Shown here one piece after another: positions 18,463 through 26,972 of a DNA stretch of 64,000 nt. How positions within the stretch are numbered: the first letter of the stretch is position 1; each line of letters begins with the position of its first letter. The notes under the pieces were generated by a model. It saw only the letters and a program-made list of their open reading frames with translations, ran no database searches and was not told the DNA's origin. The stretch covers positions 2,356,001-2,420,000 of the forward strand of contig CAVYMJ010000006.1 of assembly GCA_963769585.1 (NCBI GenBank). The letters are read 5' to 3'. The DNA is from SSC3 sp963769585 (GTDB taxonomy: Bacteria; Actinomycetota; Actinomycetes; Propionibacteriales; Nocardioidaceae). Made by a program: the position numbers and the translations under genes.

Positions 18463-19188
18463 TCAGGGCTGGACCAGCTGGACCAGGACGACGTGCTCGT
18501 CTCCTCCAGAGACGTCCCGCTCCTCGACGACGCCGATACCGGGGGCGTAGAACTTGTGCTCCAGCAGGTCCGGCTCCAGGGGCGTCGAGTCCTCGGTCTG
18601 CACCACGTCGGACCAGGAGCCAACCGGAACCGTCACCGACGCATCGGTGCGCAGTACCCGGGCCCGGTCCTCGGCCTCGCCGGCGTAGTACTCCTGCTGG
18701 TAGGCGTCTCCGGGCTGCGGGTGAGCCAGCATCACGATGCCGGCCCGGGCTCCGTCGACCCCGGCCTCCCAGGACCCTTCGGTGCTCACCTTCGTGCCGT
18801 CGTACGCCTTCGTGTCCTCGCCCAGGTACCAGACGTTGCCCTCGGCATCCTGGGCGTACCAGTCGAAGGTGTCCTCGACCAACGTGCCGTCGGCCTTGGT
18901 GACCCGGTCGTGGACCACGGTCGCGGCCACCCCATTCACGGTCTTGCCCTGGTCGGTCACGGTGACGACGATCCGCTGGTTTCCGTCCTCGCTGGTGGAC
19001 CGGTAGACCCACCGGGTGCCGGGGACCAGTGGCAGCAGCGGGTTGTCGATGGCGGATGCCCACTTCTGCGGGAAGGGGGGTGGGTCCGTCGGCTTGCTGG
19101 TCGTCGTGGTGGAGCCGGTCCCGTTCCCACATCCGGTGAGGGCCAGAAGGCTCAAGGCGGCCACTGCTCGCGTGTGCTGGAGTCTCAT
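18463..19188 (-). CDS. hypothetical lipoprotein next to a two-component system
   Basis: 241 residues with a signal peptide ending in the lipobox LTGCG (Cys near residue 20), followed by a Thr/Ser/Pro linker, so it is predicted to be an exported, lipid-anchored protein. The mature part is beta-rich with PGTRWVYRSTSEDG and DWYAQDAEGNVWYLGED repeats of Trp/Tyr. I do not recognise the family. It is transcribed divergently from an OmpR-type regulator and histidine kinase, and the 11-bp periodic TTCAG/CTGAA array between them could control both; it may be a target or accessory sensor of that system. Confidence 0.7.
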   Translation of the reverse strand: MRLQHTRAVAALSLLALTGCGNGTGSTTTTSKPTDPPPFPQKWASAIDNPLLPLVPGTRWVYRSTSEDGNQRIVVTVTDQGKTVNGVAATVVHDRVTKADGTLVEDTFDWYAQDAEGNVWYLGEDTKAYDGTKVSTEGSWEAGVDGARAGIVMLAHPQPGDAYQQEYYAGEAEDRARVLRTDASVTVPVGSWSDVVQTEDSTPLEPDLLEHKFYAPGIGVVEERDVSGGDEHVVLVQLVQP

Positions 19189-19211
19189 GACCCGAGCATC
19201 CCCGCCCCGAC

Positions 19212-19261
19212 CTGAACCGACGCTGAAGCCGCTCTTCAGCCGACGTTCAGTGCAGATTCAG
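19212..19261. promoter_or_regulatory. periodic TTCAG/CTGAA operator array
   Basis: Five copies of one 5-mer in phase: CTGAA at 19212-19216 and 19223-19227, then TTCAG at 19235-19239, 19246-19250 and 19257-19261. Spacing is 11 bases within each orientation and 12 across the inversion. OmpR/PhoB regulators usually bind direct repeats at 10-11 bp, so this is a good candidate site for the adjacent response regulator, placed to act on both it and the divergent lipoprotein gene. Confidence 0.6.
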
Positions 19262-19284
19262 CGTTGTCGTGCCAACGTGAGCGC

Positions 19285-19962
19285 ATGCGCATCCTCGTGG
19301 TGGAGGACGACCGACACCTGGCCCACGCAGTCCAGCGCGGCCTGCGTGCGGAGGGCTATGCAGTCGACGTCGCCTACGACGGGACGGAGGGCCTCTGGTT
19401 CGCGGAGGAGAACCCGTACGACGCGCTCGTGCTCGACATCATGCTGCCCGGCCTGAGTGGCACCGAGATCTGCTCTCGGCTGCGCGAGCAGCGCAACTGG
19501 ACGCCGATCCTGATGCTCACCGCACGCGACGGGGCCCGAGACGAGGCGGCCGCGCTCGACGCCGGGGCCGACGACTACCTGGCCAAGCCCTTCTCGTATC
19601 TGGTGCTGCTGGCCAGGCTCCGGGCCATTGGCAGGCGGAGCAGACCGGCCCGGCCAACCATCCTTCGGGCCGGAGACCTCTGGCTGGACGCGGCCGGCCA
19701 CAGGTGCGGCCGGGGTGACACCGACGTACCGCTGACGCCGCGTCAGTTCTCACTGCTGGACTTCCTGATGAGCCGCGTCGGCGAGGTGCTCACCAAGCAG
19801 ACGATCCTCGACCACGTATGGGACTTCGCCTTCGAGGGAGACCTGAACATCGTCGAGGTCTTCGTCCGCCAGCTCCGCGTCCGGATCGACGAGCCCTTCG
19901 GGCGCAGTGCAGTGCAGACGGTCCGCGGCGTCGGCTACCGACTTGACCCCGAAGGAGGTTGA
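19285..19962 (+). CDS. OmpR/PhoB-family response regulator
   Basis: 225 residues from the ATG at 19285 (MRILVVEDDRHL). The receiver domain (about 1-115) has the acidic pair ED(D), the phospho-acceptor Asp in LDIMLPG, Thr in MLTARDG and Lys in LAKPFSY. The winged-helix DNA-binding domain (about 128-225) ends in VRGVGYRLDPEGG. The following kinase GTG lies one base after its stop, and the kinase RBS AAGGAGG is inside this gene's end, so the pair is coupled. The upstream TTCAG array suggests autoregulation. Confidence 0.93.
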   Translation: MRILVVEDDRHLAHAVQRGLRAEGYAVDVAYDGTEGLWFAEENPYDALVLDIMLPGLSGTEICSRLREQRNWTPILMLTARDGARDEAAALDAGADDYLAKPFSYLVLLARLRAIGRRSRPARPTILRAGDLWLDAAGHRCGRGDTDVPLTPRQFSLLDFLMSRVGEVLTKQTILDHVWDFAFEGDLNIVEVFVRQLRVRIDEPFGRSAVQTVRGVGYRLDPEGG

Positions 19963-19963
19963 C

Positions 19964-21295
19964 GTGCGGTCGGTGCGAGCGCGGGTGACGCTGCTCGGCG
20001 TCCTGGTGGTGGTGCTGACCCTGGTCCTGGGAGCCGTCGTCCTGCGTGCGGTGGTGGAGCGCCAGCTCACCACGAGCGGGGACGACCTGTCCGTGGCGCG
20101 CGCGCGAGAGCTCGCCGGCCAGGTGGAGTCGCTTCCCCGGGTCCTTGCCGCGGGAGAGGACGGCCTGGCGCAGGTGGTCGCCGCCGACGGTTCGGTACTC
20201 AGCGCCAGCGCGAACATCGAGGGGAAGCCGGCTGTCGCGTTCTTCCACCCCACCGGTGACACCCCGGTGGTGCGCACTTTGCGGGCCCCGGACGACTCCG
20301 AGACCGAGACGTACCGGATCTGGGCTGTGGCGGCGCCGCGACCGGACGGACCGGTGACGGTGTACGTCGGGCGCAGCCTCGAGACTGTCCACGAGGCTCT
20401 CGCGACGTTGACCACAGCCCTGCTGGTCGGGCTTCCCCTCCTGGCGCTGCTGCTCGCCCTGGCGCTGTGGCTGCTGGTCGGCCGTGCGCTGCGCCCGGTC
20501 GAGGGCCTGCGTCGCGAGGTGGCGACGATCTCTGTCCGAGAGCTGGACCGCCGGGTGGTGGTACCCGCGACCCGGGACGAGGTGGCCAGGCTCGCCTCCA
20601 CGATGAACGACTTGCTTTCGCGGCTCGACGAGGCCGCCGCGCGCGAGCGTGACTTCGTCGGGAATGCCTCCCACGAGCTGTTGGGCCCGGTCGCGTCCTT
20701 CCGCACCCAGCTCGAGGTCGCCCTGACTCACCCGGCGGCGACCCAGTGGGAGGACCTGGCCAGCGACCTGCTGGAAGACACCCTCGGCATGGAACGACTG
20801 GTCAAGGACCTGCTGTTCCTGGCCCGCGCCGACGCGGACCAACTGAGGCTGAACGCAGAGCCCTGCGACCTCGGTGAGCTCGCACGGGAACAGGTCCACC
20901 AGCTCCCGGAGACCGGGGTCCGGGTCAGTGTCGAGGGGACCTCCTCGCCGGTTACCGGTGACCGCGCGGCGCTGGGCCGCCTGCTGCGCAACCTGCTCGA
21001 GAACGCCGTCCGCCACGCCCGGAGCAGGGTGGTCGTCGAGCTCTCGCCTCGTGGGCTGGTCGTCTCCGACGACGGAGCCGGGATCGACCCCGAGAGTCGC
21101 GAGCGGGTCTTCGACCGCTTCTTCCAGGCGGACCCCGCGCGGAGCCGCACCATGCCTGGAGCGGGCCTCGGTCTGGCCATCGCCCGCTCCATCGCAGAGC
21201 GACAGGGCGGCACGCTGACCCTGGCCGAGGGCAGCCGGCTCGGTGGTGCCGACCTCGTGGTCACTCTCCCCGCCGAGGCGTCAGAACCGCCGTGA
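19964..21295 (+). CDS. sensor histidine kinase (HAMP-HisKA-HATPase)
   Basis: 443-residue membrane kinase starting at GTG 19964, eight bases from AAGGAGG. TM1 is at about residues 9-30, an extracytoplasmic region at about 31-145, TM2 at about 150-172, then HAMP (RALRPVEGLRREV), the dimerisation/phospho-acceptor helix with His in NASHELLGPVASFRTQLE, and an ATPase domain with N-box NLLENAVRHA, DDGAGI and GAGLGLAI. The H-box is atypical: where most kinases have SHELRTP(L) this has SHELLGPVA, although the His-Glu pair is retained. It forms a pair with the regulator upstream. Confidence 0.9.
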   Translation: MRSVRARVTLLGVLVVVLTLVLGAVVLRAVVERQLTTSGDDLSVARARELAGQVESLPRVLAAGEDGLAQVVAADGSVLSASANIEGKPAVAFFHPTGDTPVVRTLRAPDDSETETYRIWAVAAPRPDGPVTVYVGRSLETVHEALATLTTALLVGLPLLALLLALALWLLVGRALRPVEGLRREVATISVRELDRRVVVPATRDEVARLASTMNDLLSRLDEAAARERDFVGNASHELLGPVASFRTQLEVALTHPAATQWEDLASDLLEDTLGMERLVKDLLFLARADADQLRLNAEPCDLGELAREQVHQLPETGVRVSVEGTSSPVTGDRAALGRLLRNLLENAVRHARSRVVVELSPRGLVVSDDGAGIDPESRERVFDRFFQADPARSRTMPGAGLGLAIARSIAERQGGTLTLAEGSRLGGADLVVTLPAEASEPP

Positions 21296-21309
21296 CCATT
21301 CGCGCGGGG

Positions 21310-22137
21310 TCAGGCCACGGGCAAGGTGTCGATGTCGGCCAGGACGATGTCGCGGTCCTCGGCGTCGGTGACCCCGCGCGCGAGGTCGAGTGCCAGGTCC
21401 CGGGCGTCCCGGGCCGACTCCAGATCTCCCGCGACGGCGTAGGCACGGGCGAGGGCCTCGTGGGCACTCGCGTTCACCCAGTCGTCGACACCCTCGCGGC
21501 CGGCGTAGTCGACGCACCGCCGGGCGTGGTGCAGGGCCGGCTCGGCCCGCTCGAGGGTGGCGTAGACCCGTGAGCACTGCCACTCCCCGACCGCCCGGTG
21601 CTGGTCGTCGCCCACGTTGTCCCAGTGGAAGCGTGAGGCGTGAGCCATGTGCAGCATGCGATCGTCCTCCGCCGGAGTACGCGACTCCTGCTCCAACAGC
21701 GTCCAGGTGCTGTTGAACAGGCTCACCGCCAGCGCGCGTTCATCGTTCACAGGCTCGGTCGTGCCTTCGTGAAGGGCCATGTCTACTCCTCGGTCGTCGT
21801 CCAGCAGATGGTCGATGGCATGCAGGCTGCGGCGGATCCTGTCGTCACGTGCCTGGAGTGCCGTGCGATGGCTGGCCAGCAGGCGGCGTACGTCGGCCTC
21901 CTCGGCGCCAGCCAGCAGCGCACGGACGACGTCCAGCGGCACGTCGAGCGCACGCAGCCGTGCCACGTAGCGCGCCGTCGCGACCTGGTCCTGGCCGTAC
22001 CAGCGATAGCCGTCGGCGGACACCTGCGCCGGTGAAAGCAGCCCGAGCCGGTCGTAGTGACGCAGGGCCTTGGGGGTCAGGCCGGTGCGGCGGGCGACCT
22101 CGCCCACCGACAACATCCCTGACTCTCTGACCGCCAT
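21310..22137 (-). CDS. MerR-family transcriptional regulator with long C-terminal domain
   Basis: 275 residues: an N-terminal MerR winged helix (LSVGEVARRTGLTPKALRHYDRLGLL, in two parts), a dimerisation helix around residues 75-110, and a ~160-residue helical C-terminal region (ALARAYAVAGDLESARDARD) that looks like a TPR or other alpha-helical sensor. I do not recognise the ligand class. The ATG at 22137 is preferred over the GTG at 22146 because that GTG lies inside the -10 element of a good promoter whose start point would coincide with the ATG (leaderless). It ends 15 bases from the convergent kinase gene. Confidence 0.82.
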   Translation of the reverse strand: MAVRESGMLSVGEVARRTGLTPKALRHYDRLGLLSPAQVSADGYRWYGQDQVATARYVARLRALDVPLDVVRALLAGAEEADVRRLLASHRTALQARDDRIRRSLHAIDHLLDDDRGVDMALHEGTTEPVNDERALAVSLFNSTWTLLEQESRTPAEDDRMLHMAHASRFHWDNVGDDQHRAVGEWQCSRVYATLERAEPALHHARRCVDYAGREGVDDWVNASAHEALARAYAVAGDLESARDARDLALDLARGVTDAEDRDIVLADIDTLPVA

Positions 22138-22144
22138 GGCGACC

Positions 22145-22180
22145 ACGCTAGGAGGTTGCCGCGGGGAAAGGTCAACCTTT
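22145..22180 (-). promoter_or_regulatory. MerR-type promoter with 19-bp spacer and inverted repeat
   Basis: On the minus strand: -35 TTGACC (22170-22175), a 19-bp spacer, and -10 TAGCGT (22145-22150), ending seven bases before the merR ATG. The overlong 19-bp spacer is the hallmark of promoters activated by MerR-family DNA distortion. A perfect inverted repeat AAAGGT-CA-ACCTTT (22167-22180) overlaps the -35. This predicts autoregulation and a leaderless transcript. Confidence 0.55.
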
Positions 22181-22239
22181 TCGTGGGTGAGTGCCTGCCA
22201 CGCCGGGTTCGGCCGGCCACGCCCGCGCTCGTGGCGGCC

Positions 22240-24462
22240 TCAGCCGAGCGCTGAGAGCGCGTCGTTGAGCGTCGTGGACGGGCGCATCACGTCGGCAGCC
22301 TTGACCGGGTCAGGCTCGTAGTAGCCACCGATGTCCACCGGCGATCCTTGGACCGCGATGAGCTCGGAGGTGATCGCCTCCTCGTTGGACGCCAGCACCT
22401 CAGCCAGGCTCTTGAACAGGGCTGCCAGGTCGCTGTCGTCGGACTGTGACGCCAGCTCCTCGGCCCAGTACAGCGCGAGGTAGAAGTGCGAGCCGCGGTT
22501 GTCGATCGTGCCCAGGCGACGGCCCGGCGACCTGTTCTCCAGCAGGAACCTGCCGGTCGCCCGGTCGAGGGTGTCGGCAAGCACCTGAGCCGCGCGGTTC
22601 CCGGTCACCGTGGCCAGATGCTCGAAGGAGACCGCCAGGGCGAGGAACTCGCCGAGGCTGTCCCAGCGCAGGTAGTTCTCCTTGACCAGCTGTTGTACGT
22701 GCTTGGGCGCCGAGCCGCCCGCGCCGGTCTCGAAGAGACCGCCACCGTTCATCAGCGGGACGACGGAGAGCATCTTGGCCGACGTACCGAGCTCGAGGAT
22801 GGGGAACAGGTCGGTGTTGTAGTCGCGCAGCACGTTGCCGGTGACCGAGATGGTGTCCTCGCCGCGACGGATCCGCTCGACCGACAGGGTGCAGGCCTCG
22901 GCCGGGGTCATCACCTGGATGTCCAGCCCGTCAGTGTCGTGCTCGGCCAGGTACCTGGTCACCAGCCCGATCAGGTTCGCGTCGTGGGCGCGGCTCTCGT
23001 CGAGCCAGAACACTGCCGGGGAGCCGGTGGCCCGCGCCCGGGTGACGGCCAGCTTGACCCAGTCGCGGATCGGGGCGTCCTTGGTCTGGCAGGCCCGCCA
23101 GATGTCGCCGGTCTCGACCGTGTGCTCGAGCAACGTCGCCCCCGACTCGTCGACCACGCGCACGGTGCCGGCGGCCGGAACCTCGAAGGTCTTGTCGTGG
23201 GAGCCGTACTCCTCCGCGGCCTGGGCCATCAGCCCGACATTGGAGACCGAGCCCATCGTGGTGGGGTCGTACGCGCCGTGGGCGCGGCAGTCGTCGACGA
23301 CGGCCTGGTAGATCCCGGCGTACGACGAGTCGGGGATCACCGCCAGGGTGTCGTCCTCCTGTCCGTCCGGGCCCCACATGTGCCCCGACGTCCGGATCAT
23401 GGCCGGCATCGAGGCGTCGACGATGACGTCGGAGGGCACGTGCAGGTTGGTGATCCCCCGATCGGAGTCCACCATGGCCAGGCGGGGGCCCGCCGCGATC
23501 TCGGCGTCGATGGAGGCCTTGATCGCGTCCCCCTCGGGCAGCTTGTCCAGGCCGGCCAGGATCCCACCCAGCCCGTTCGCGGGCGATAGCCCGGCATCAG
23601 CCAGGGCCGCGCCGTACTGCTCGAAGGTCCGGGGCAGGAACGCCTTGACCACGTGCCCGAAGATGATGGGGTCGGAGACCTTCATCATGGTGGCCTTCAG
23701 GTGCACCGAGAAGAGCACGTCCTCGGCCTTGGCCCGCGCGATCTGGGCGGTGAGGAACTCCTCGAGCTTGGCGGCGCTCATGAAGGTCGCGTCCACGACC
23801 TCCCCCTCCAGGACCGGTACGGACTCGCGCAGCACAGTCACGGTGCCGTCCTGGGCGACATGCTCGATACGCAGTGAGCCGGCCTGGCCGACGATGACGG
23901 ACTTCTCGTTGGACCTGAAGTCGTCGACCCCCATCGTGGCCACGTTCGTCTTGGAGTCGGAGCTCCAGGCACCCATCGAGTGCGGGTTCTTCCGGGCGTA
24001 CGCCTTCACCGAGGCCGGCGCGCGGCGGTCGGAGTTGCCTTCGCGGAGAACTGGGTTGACCGCGCTGCCCTTGATCTTGTCGTAGCGCGCCCGGACGTCC
24101 TTGTCCTGATCGGAGGCGGCCTCGTCCGGGTAGTCGGGCAGCGCGTAGCCCTTCGCCTGGAGCTCGGCGACGGCGGCCTTGAGCTGCGGGATGGAGGCAC
24201 TGACGTTGGGCAGCTTGATGATGTTGGCCTCGGGCGTCTTGGCCAGGGCGCCTAGCTCGGCCAACGCGTCGGGACGGCGCTGCTCCTCCGAGAGCCACTC
24301 GGGGAAGGCCGCGATGATGCGGCCCGCGAGCGAGATGTCCCGGGTCTCCACGTCGACGCCAGCCTTGGCGGCGTAGGCCTGGATGATCGGAAGCAAGGAG
24401 TACGTGGCCAGCATCGGCGCTTCGTCGGTGTGGGTGTAGATGATCTTCGAGTCGGCCACCAT
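22240..24462 (-). CDS. icd: NADP-dependent isocitrate dehydrogenase, monomeric type
   Basis: TCA-cycle enzyme oxidising isocitrate to 2-oxoglutarate with NADP+. About 740 residues is the size of the monomeric IDH family, twice that of the dimeric enzyme. Signatures include SKIIYTHTDEAPMLATYSLLPI at the N-terminus, NVATMGVDDFRSNEKS, HLKATMMKVSDPIIFGH and RGSHFYLALYWAEELA near the end. The ATG at 24462 was chosen from the conserved N-terminus (MVADSKIIY); the open frame starts 12 codons earlier. It is divergent from mdh. A perfect 14-bp palindrome, 24487-24500, lies just upstream beside an AT-rich TATATC. Confidence 0.95.
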   Translation of the reverse strand: MVADSKIIYTHTDEAPMLATYSLLPIIQAYAAKAGVDVETRDISLAGRIIAAFPEWLSEEQRRPDALAELGALAKTPEANIIKLPNVSASIPQLKAAVAELQAKGYALPDYPDEAASDQDKDVRARYDKIKGSAVNPVLREGNSDRRAPASVKAYARKNPHSMGAWSSDSKTNVATMGVDDFRSNEKSVIVGQAGSLRIEHVAQDGTVTVLRESVPVLEGEVVDATFMSAAKLEEFLTAQIARAKAEDVLFSVHLKATMMKVSDPIIFGHVVKAFLPRTFEQYGAALADAGLSPANGLGGILAGLDKLPEGDAIKASIDAEIAAGPRLAMVDSDRGITNLHVPSDVIVDASMPAMIRTSGHMWGPDGQEDDTLAVIPDSSYAGIYQAVVDDCRAHGAYDPTTMGSVSNVGLMAQAAEEYGSHDKTFEVPAAGTVRVVDESGATLLEHTVETGDIWRACQTKDAPIRDWVKLAVTRARATGSPAVFWLDESRAHDANLIGLVTRYLAEHDTDGLDIQVMTPAEACTLSVERIRRGEDTISVTGNVLRDYNTDLFPILELGTSAKMLSVVPLMNGGGLFETGAGGSAPKHVQQLVKENYLRWDSLGEFLALAVSFEHLATVTGNRAAQVLADTLDRATGRFLLENRSPGRRLGTIDNRGSHFYLALYWAEELASQSDDSDLAALFKSLAEVLASNEEAITSELIAVQGSPVDIGGYYEPDPVKAADVMRPSTTLNDALSALG

Positions 24463-24486
24463 GGCTCCGTTCGCTTCCCTAGGATG

Positions 24487-24500
24487 TCTTGACGTCAAGA
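24487..24500. promoter_or_regulatory. perfect palindrome TCTTGACGTCAAGA upstream of icd
   Basis: 14-bp perfect palindrome 25 bases upstream of the icd ATG, adjoining TATATC on the minus strand, which could be the -10 element. A repressor bound here would cover the transcription start. The CTTGAnnTCAAG shape is typical of MarR-family operators. Streptomyces TamR, a MarR protein, is known to control TCA genes including isocitrate dehydrogenase; a similar regulator is a reasonable but untested guess. Confidence 0.5.
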
Positions 24501-24682
24501 TATATCATCTGATCCTGACGGGTCCGCGTGGCCCATCCTGCCCCGTCTCGATGCAGCAGGCGAGGGCTGCCCACGAACCCGGCAGGCGGGCCTCACCCAC
24601 GATCCGACCGGACTGATCGAACACCCGTGGCGGCTGCTAGCGTCGTGGCGTTCCCACCGAGCTCATCTGCAAGGAGTCCGTC

Positions 24683-25669
24683 GTGACCCAGCCCGTCAAG
24701 GTGGCCGTGACCGGTGCAGCCGGTCAGATCGGCTACAGCCTCCTCTTCCGGATCGCGAGCGGTTCGCTCCTCGGTCCCGACACCCCGGTCCAGCTCCAGT
24801 TGCTCGAGATCGAGCCGGCTCTCAAAGCCCTCGAAGGCGTCGTGATGGAGCTCGATGACTGCGCCTTCCCGACGCTGGCCGGGGTCGAGATCGGCCACGA
24901 GGCGACCACGATCTTCGACGGCGTCAACCTCGCGCTCCTGGTCGGCGCACGCCCGCGTGGCCCCGGCATGGAGCGCAGCGACCTGCTCTCGGCCAACGGC
25001 GCGATCTTCACCGCCCAGGGCAAGGCGCTCAACGAGGTCGCTGCCGACGACGTACGCGTCGGGGTGACGGGGAACCCGGCCAACACCAACGCCCTGATCG
25101 CGATGACCAACGCACCTGACATCCCTGCGGAGCGGTTCTCCGCGCTGACCCGGCTGGACCACAACCGGGCGATCTCGCAGCTGGCCGCCAAGACCGGGGC
25201 GTCGGTGACCGAGATCAAGAAGATGACGATCTGGGGCAACCACTCCGCGACCCAGTACCCCGACATCTTCCACGCCGAGATCGGCGGCAAGAACGCCGCC
25301 GAGGTGATCGGCGACCAGGACTGGGTCGAGAGCTTCTTCATCCCGACCGTGGCCAAGCGGGGTGCAGCGATCATCGACGCCCGTGGTGCGTCGTCCGCTG
25401 CCTCTGCCGCCTCCGCCACGGTCGACGCCGCGCGCGACTGGCTGCGCGGCTCGCCCGACGGCGACTGGGTCTCCATGGCGGTCCGCTCCGACGGTTCGTA
25501 CGGGATACCCGAGGGGCTGATCTACTCCTTCCCCGTCACCACCAAGAACGGTGACTGGGAGATCGTCCAGGACCTGGAGATCGACGAGTTCTCGCGCGGC
25601 CGGATGGACGCGACCGCGGCCGAGCTCATCGAGGAGCGCGATGCGGTTACCGAGCTCGGGCTGATCTGA
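24683..25669 (+). CDS. mdh: malate dehydrogenase
   Basis: NAD-dependent malate/oxaloacetate interconversion, 328 residues, LDH/MDH superfamily. Rossmann motif GAAGQIGYSLLFRIASG (residues 9-25), substrate arginine loop GARPRGPGMER, DHNRAI, and the catalytic His in WGNHSATQYPD. This is the actinobacterial/cytosolic-type MDH. It starts at GTG 24683 after AAGGAG (24671-24676). It is divergent from icd and followed by a strong bidirectional terminator. Confidence 0.96.
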   Translation: MTQPVKVAVTGAAGQIGYSLLFRIASGSLLGPDTPVQLQLLEIEPALKALEGVVMELDDCAFPTLAGVEIGHEATTIFDGVNLALLVGARPRGPGMERSDLLSANGAIFTAQGKALNEVAADDVRVGVTGNPANTNALIAMTNAPDIPAERFSALTRLDHNRAISQLAAKTGASVTEIKKMTIWGNHSATQYPDIFHAEIGGKNAAEVIGDQDWVESFFIPTVAKRGAAIIDARGASSAASAASATVDAARDWLRGSPDGDWVSMAVRSDGSYGIPEGLIYSFPVTTKNGDWEIVQDLEIDEFSRGRMDATAAELIEERDAVTELGLI

Positions 25670-25686
25670 GCCACAGTCTTCCCGGG

Positions 25687-25715
25687 AAGGGTCTCACCGG
25701 TTCGGTGAGACCCTT
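25687..25715. terminator. bidirectional hairpin terminator after mdh
   Basis: Perfect 13-bp stem AAGGGTCTCACCG / CGGTGAGACCCTT with a GTT loop, 17 bases after the mdh stop and 17 bases from the convergent DUF3017 stop. The symmetry lets it serve both strands. It lacks a long U tract, as usual in high-GC actinobacteria. Confidence 0.85.
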
Positions 25716-25732
25716 CTCTGCTCTCGAAGCTG

Positions 25733-26050
25733 CTAGGCCGGGCGCCTGGGCACCACGATCGACAGCAGGACCAGAGCGACCCCGACCCCGGCCATGAAGA
25801 CCACGTCCCACGACTTGCGGCGCACCTTCAGCATCCCGGCCTTGTCGTCGGGAAGCACGAGTCGCGCCACCGCTCCCCCGACCAGCGCCCAGCCCATCGC
25901 CATCAGCCCCGAGCGCCAGGGCCCGAACACCACGACACCGAGCCCAGCGGCGGTGCCCAGCGCGACGAGAAGATAGACGGCGCCACCCAGGGTCGACGGG
26001 CGCCTTCGCGGCTCGTCGGGCCGCAGCTCTGCTTCGGGGAGGTCGCTCAC
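25733..26050 (-). CDS. DUF3017 membrane protein
   Basis: 105 residues: a charged N-terminus (1-18) and three hydrophobic segments (about 22-42, 48-64, 82-100). LGGAVYLLVALGTAAGLGVV and RLVLPDDKAGMLKVRRK match DUF3017, an actinobacterial family of unknown function commonly next to folD. The start GTG overlaps the folD stop (GTGA at 26047-26050), so it ends the purN-purH-folD transcription unit. Confidence 0.82.
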   Translation of the reverse strand: MSDLPEAELRPDEPRRRPSTLGGAVYLLVALGTAAGLGVVVFGPWRSGLMAMGWALVGGAVARLVLPDDKAGMLKVRRKSWDVVFMAGVGVALVLLSIVVPRRPA

Positions 26051-26901
26051 GCGAGCGACTGCTCGGCGGCCTCGACGATGTTGGCGAGCAGCATCGCGCG
26101 GGTCATCGGCCCGACCCCGCCGGGGTTGGGCGACACCCAGCCGGCGACGTCGTACACGCTGGGGGCGACGTCGCCCGCGATCTTGCCGTCGCCGTCACGG
26201 GAGACACCGACATCGAGGACGGCTGCACCCGGCCGGACCATCGCTGCGGTGATGACTCCGGGCACGCCCGCGGCCGCCACCACGATGTCGGCCCGGCGTA
26301 CGTTCGCGGCAAGGTCTCGGGTGCCGGTGTGGCACAGGGTGACGGTCGCGTTCTCGCTACGTCGGGTGAGCATCAGTCCCAGCGGCCGACCCACGGTGAT
26401 CCCTCGCCCCACCACGCAGACCTCGGCCCCGGCGATCTCCACGTCATGACGGCGGAGCAGCTCGATGATGCCGTGCGGCGTGCACGGAAGCGGAGCCGGC
26501 TTGCCCAGCACCAGCCAGCCGAGGTTCGTCGGGTGCAGCCCGTCGGCGTCCTTCGCCGGGTCGATCAGACCCAGGATCGCGTTCTCGTCCATGTGCTTGG
26601 GCAGCGGCAGCTGCACGATGTAGCCGGTGCAGTCCGGGTTCGCGTTGAGGTCGGCGATCGCCTCCTCCACCGCAGCCTGCTCCGCGTCGGCGGGGAGGTC
26701 CACGCGCAGCGAGTTGATGCCGACCTCGGCGCAGTCCTTGTGCTTGCCGGCGACGTACCAGCGGCTTCCCGGGTCGTCCCCCACCAGCACGGTCGCCAGG
26801 CCTGGCACCACGCCGGCCTCGCGGAGCTTCGTCACACGCTCGGTGAGCTCCGCCTTGATGGTCGCCGCGGTCGCCTTGCCGTCCAGAGTCCGTGCCGTCA
26901 C
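26047..26901 (-). CDS. folD: bifunctional methylenetetrahydrofolate dehydrogenase/cyclohydrolase
   Basis: Interconverts 5,10-methylene-, 5,10-methenyl- and 10-formyl-THF, supplying formyl groups to PurN and PurH encoded just upstream. 284 residues. The catalytic YVAGKHKDCAEVGI (Tyr and Lys near residues 49 and 53), GYIVQLPLPKHMDE and the NADP-binding VVGRGITVGRPLGLML are all present. The start is GTG 26901 (VTARTLDGKATAA); the open frame upstream of it shows no conserved sequence. Its stop overlaps the DUF3017 start, and 71 bases separate it from purH. Confidence 0.95.
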   Translation of the reverse strand: MTARTLDGKATAATIKAELTERVTKLREAGVVPGLATVLVGDDPGSRWYVAGKHKDCAEVGINSLRVDLPADAEQAAVEEAIADLNANPDCTGYIVQLPLPKHMDENAILGLIDPAKDADGLHPTNLGWLVLGKPAPLPCTPHGIIELLRRHDVEIAGAEVCVVGRGITVGRPLGLMLTRRSENATVTLCHTGTRDLAANVRRADIVVAAAGVPGVITAAMVRPGAAVLDVGVSRDGDGKIAGDVAPSVYDVAGWVSPNPGGVGPMTRAMLLANIVEAAEQSLA

Positions 26902-26972
26902 GCGGGCAATCCTATTCGCAGGGGGTGTGGGCGAGGCGCCGCAGGAGCGTCGCATGGTCGGCCAGTGGCGGC

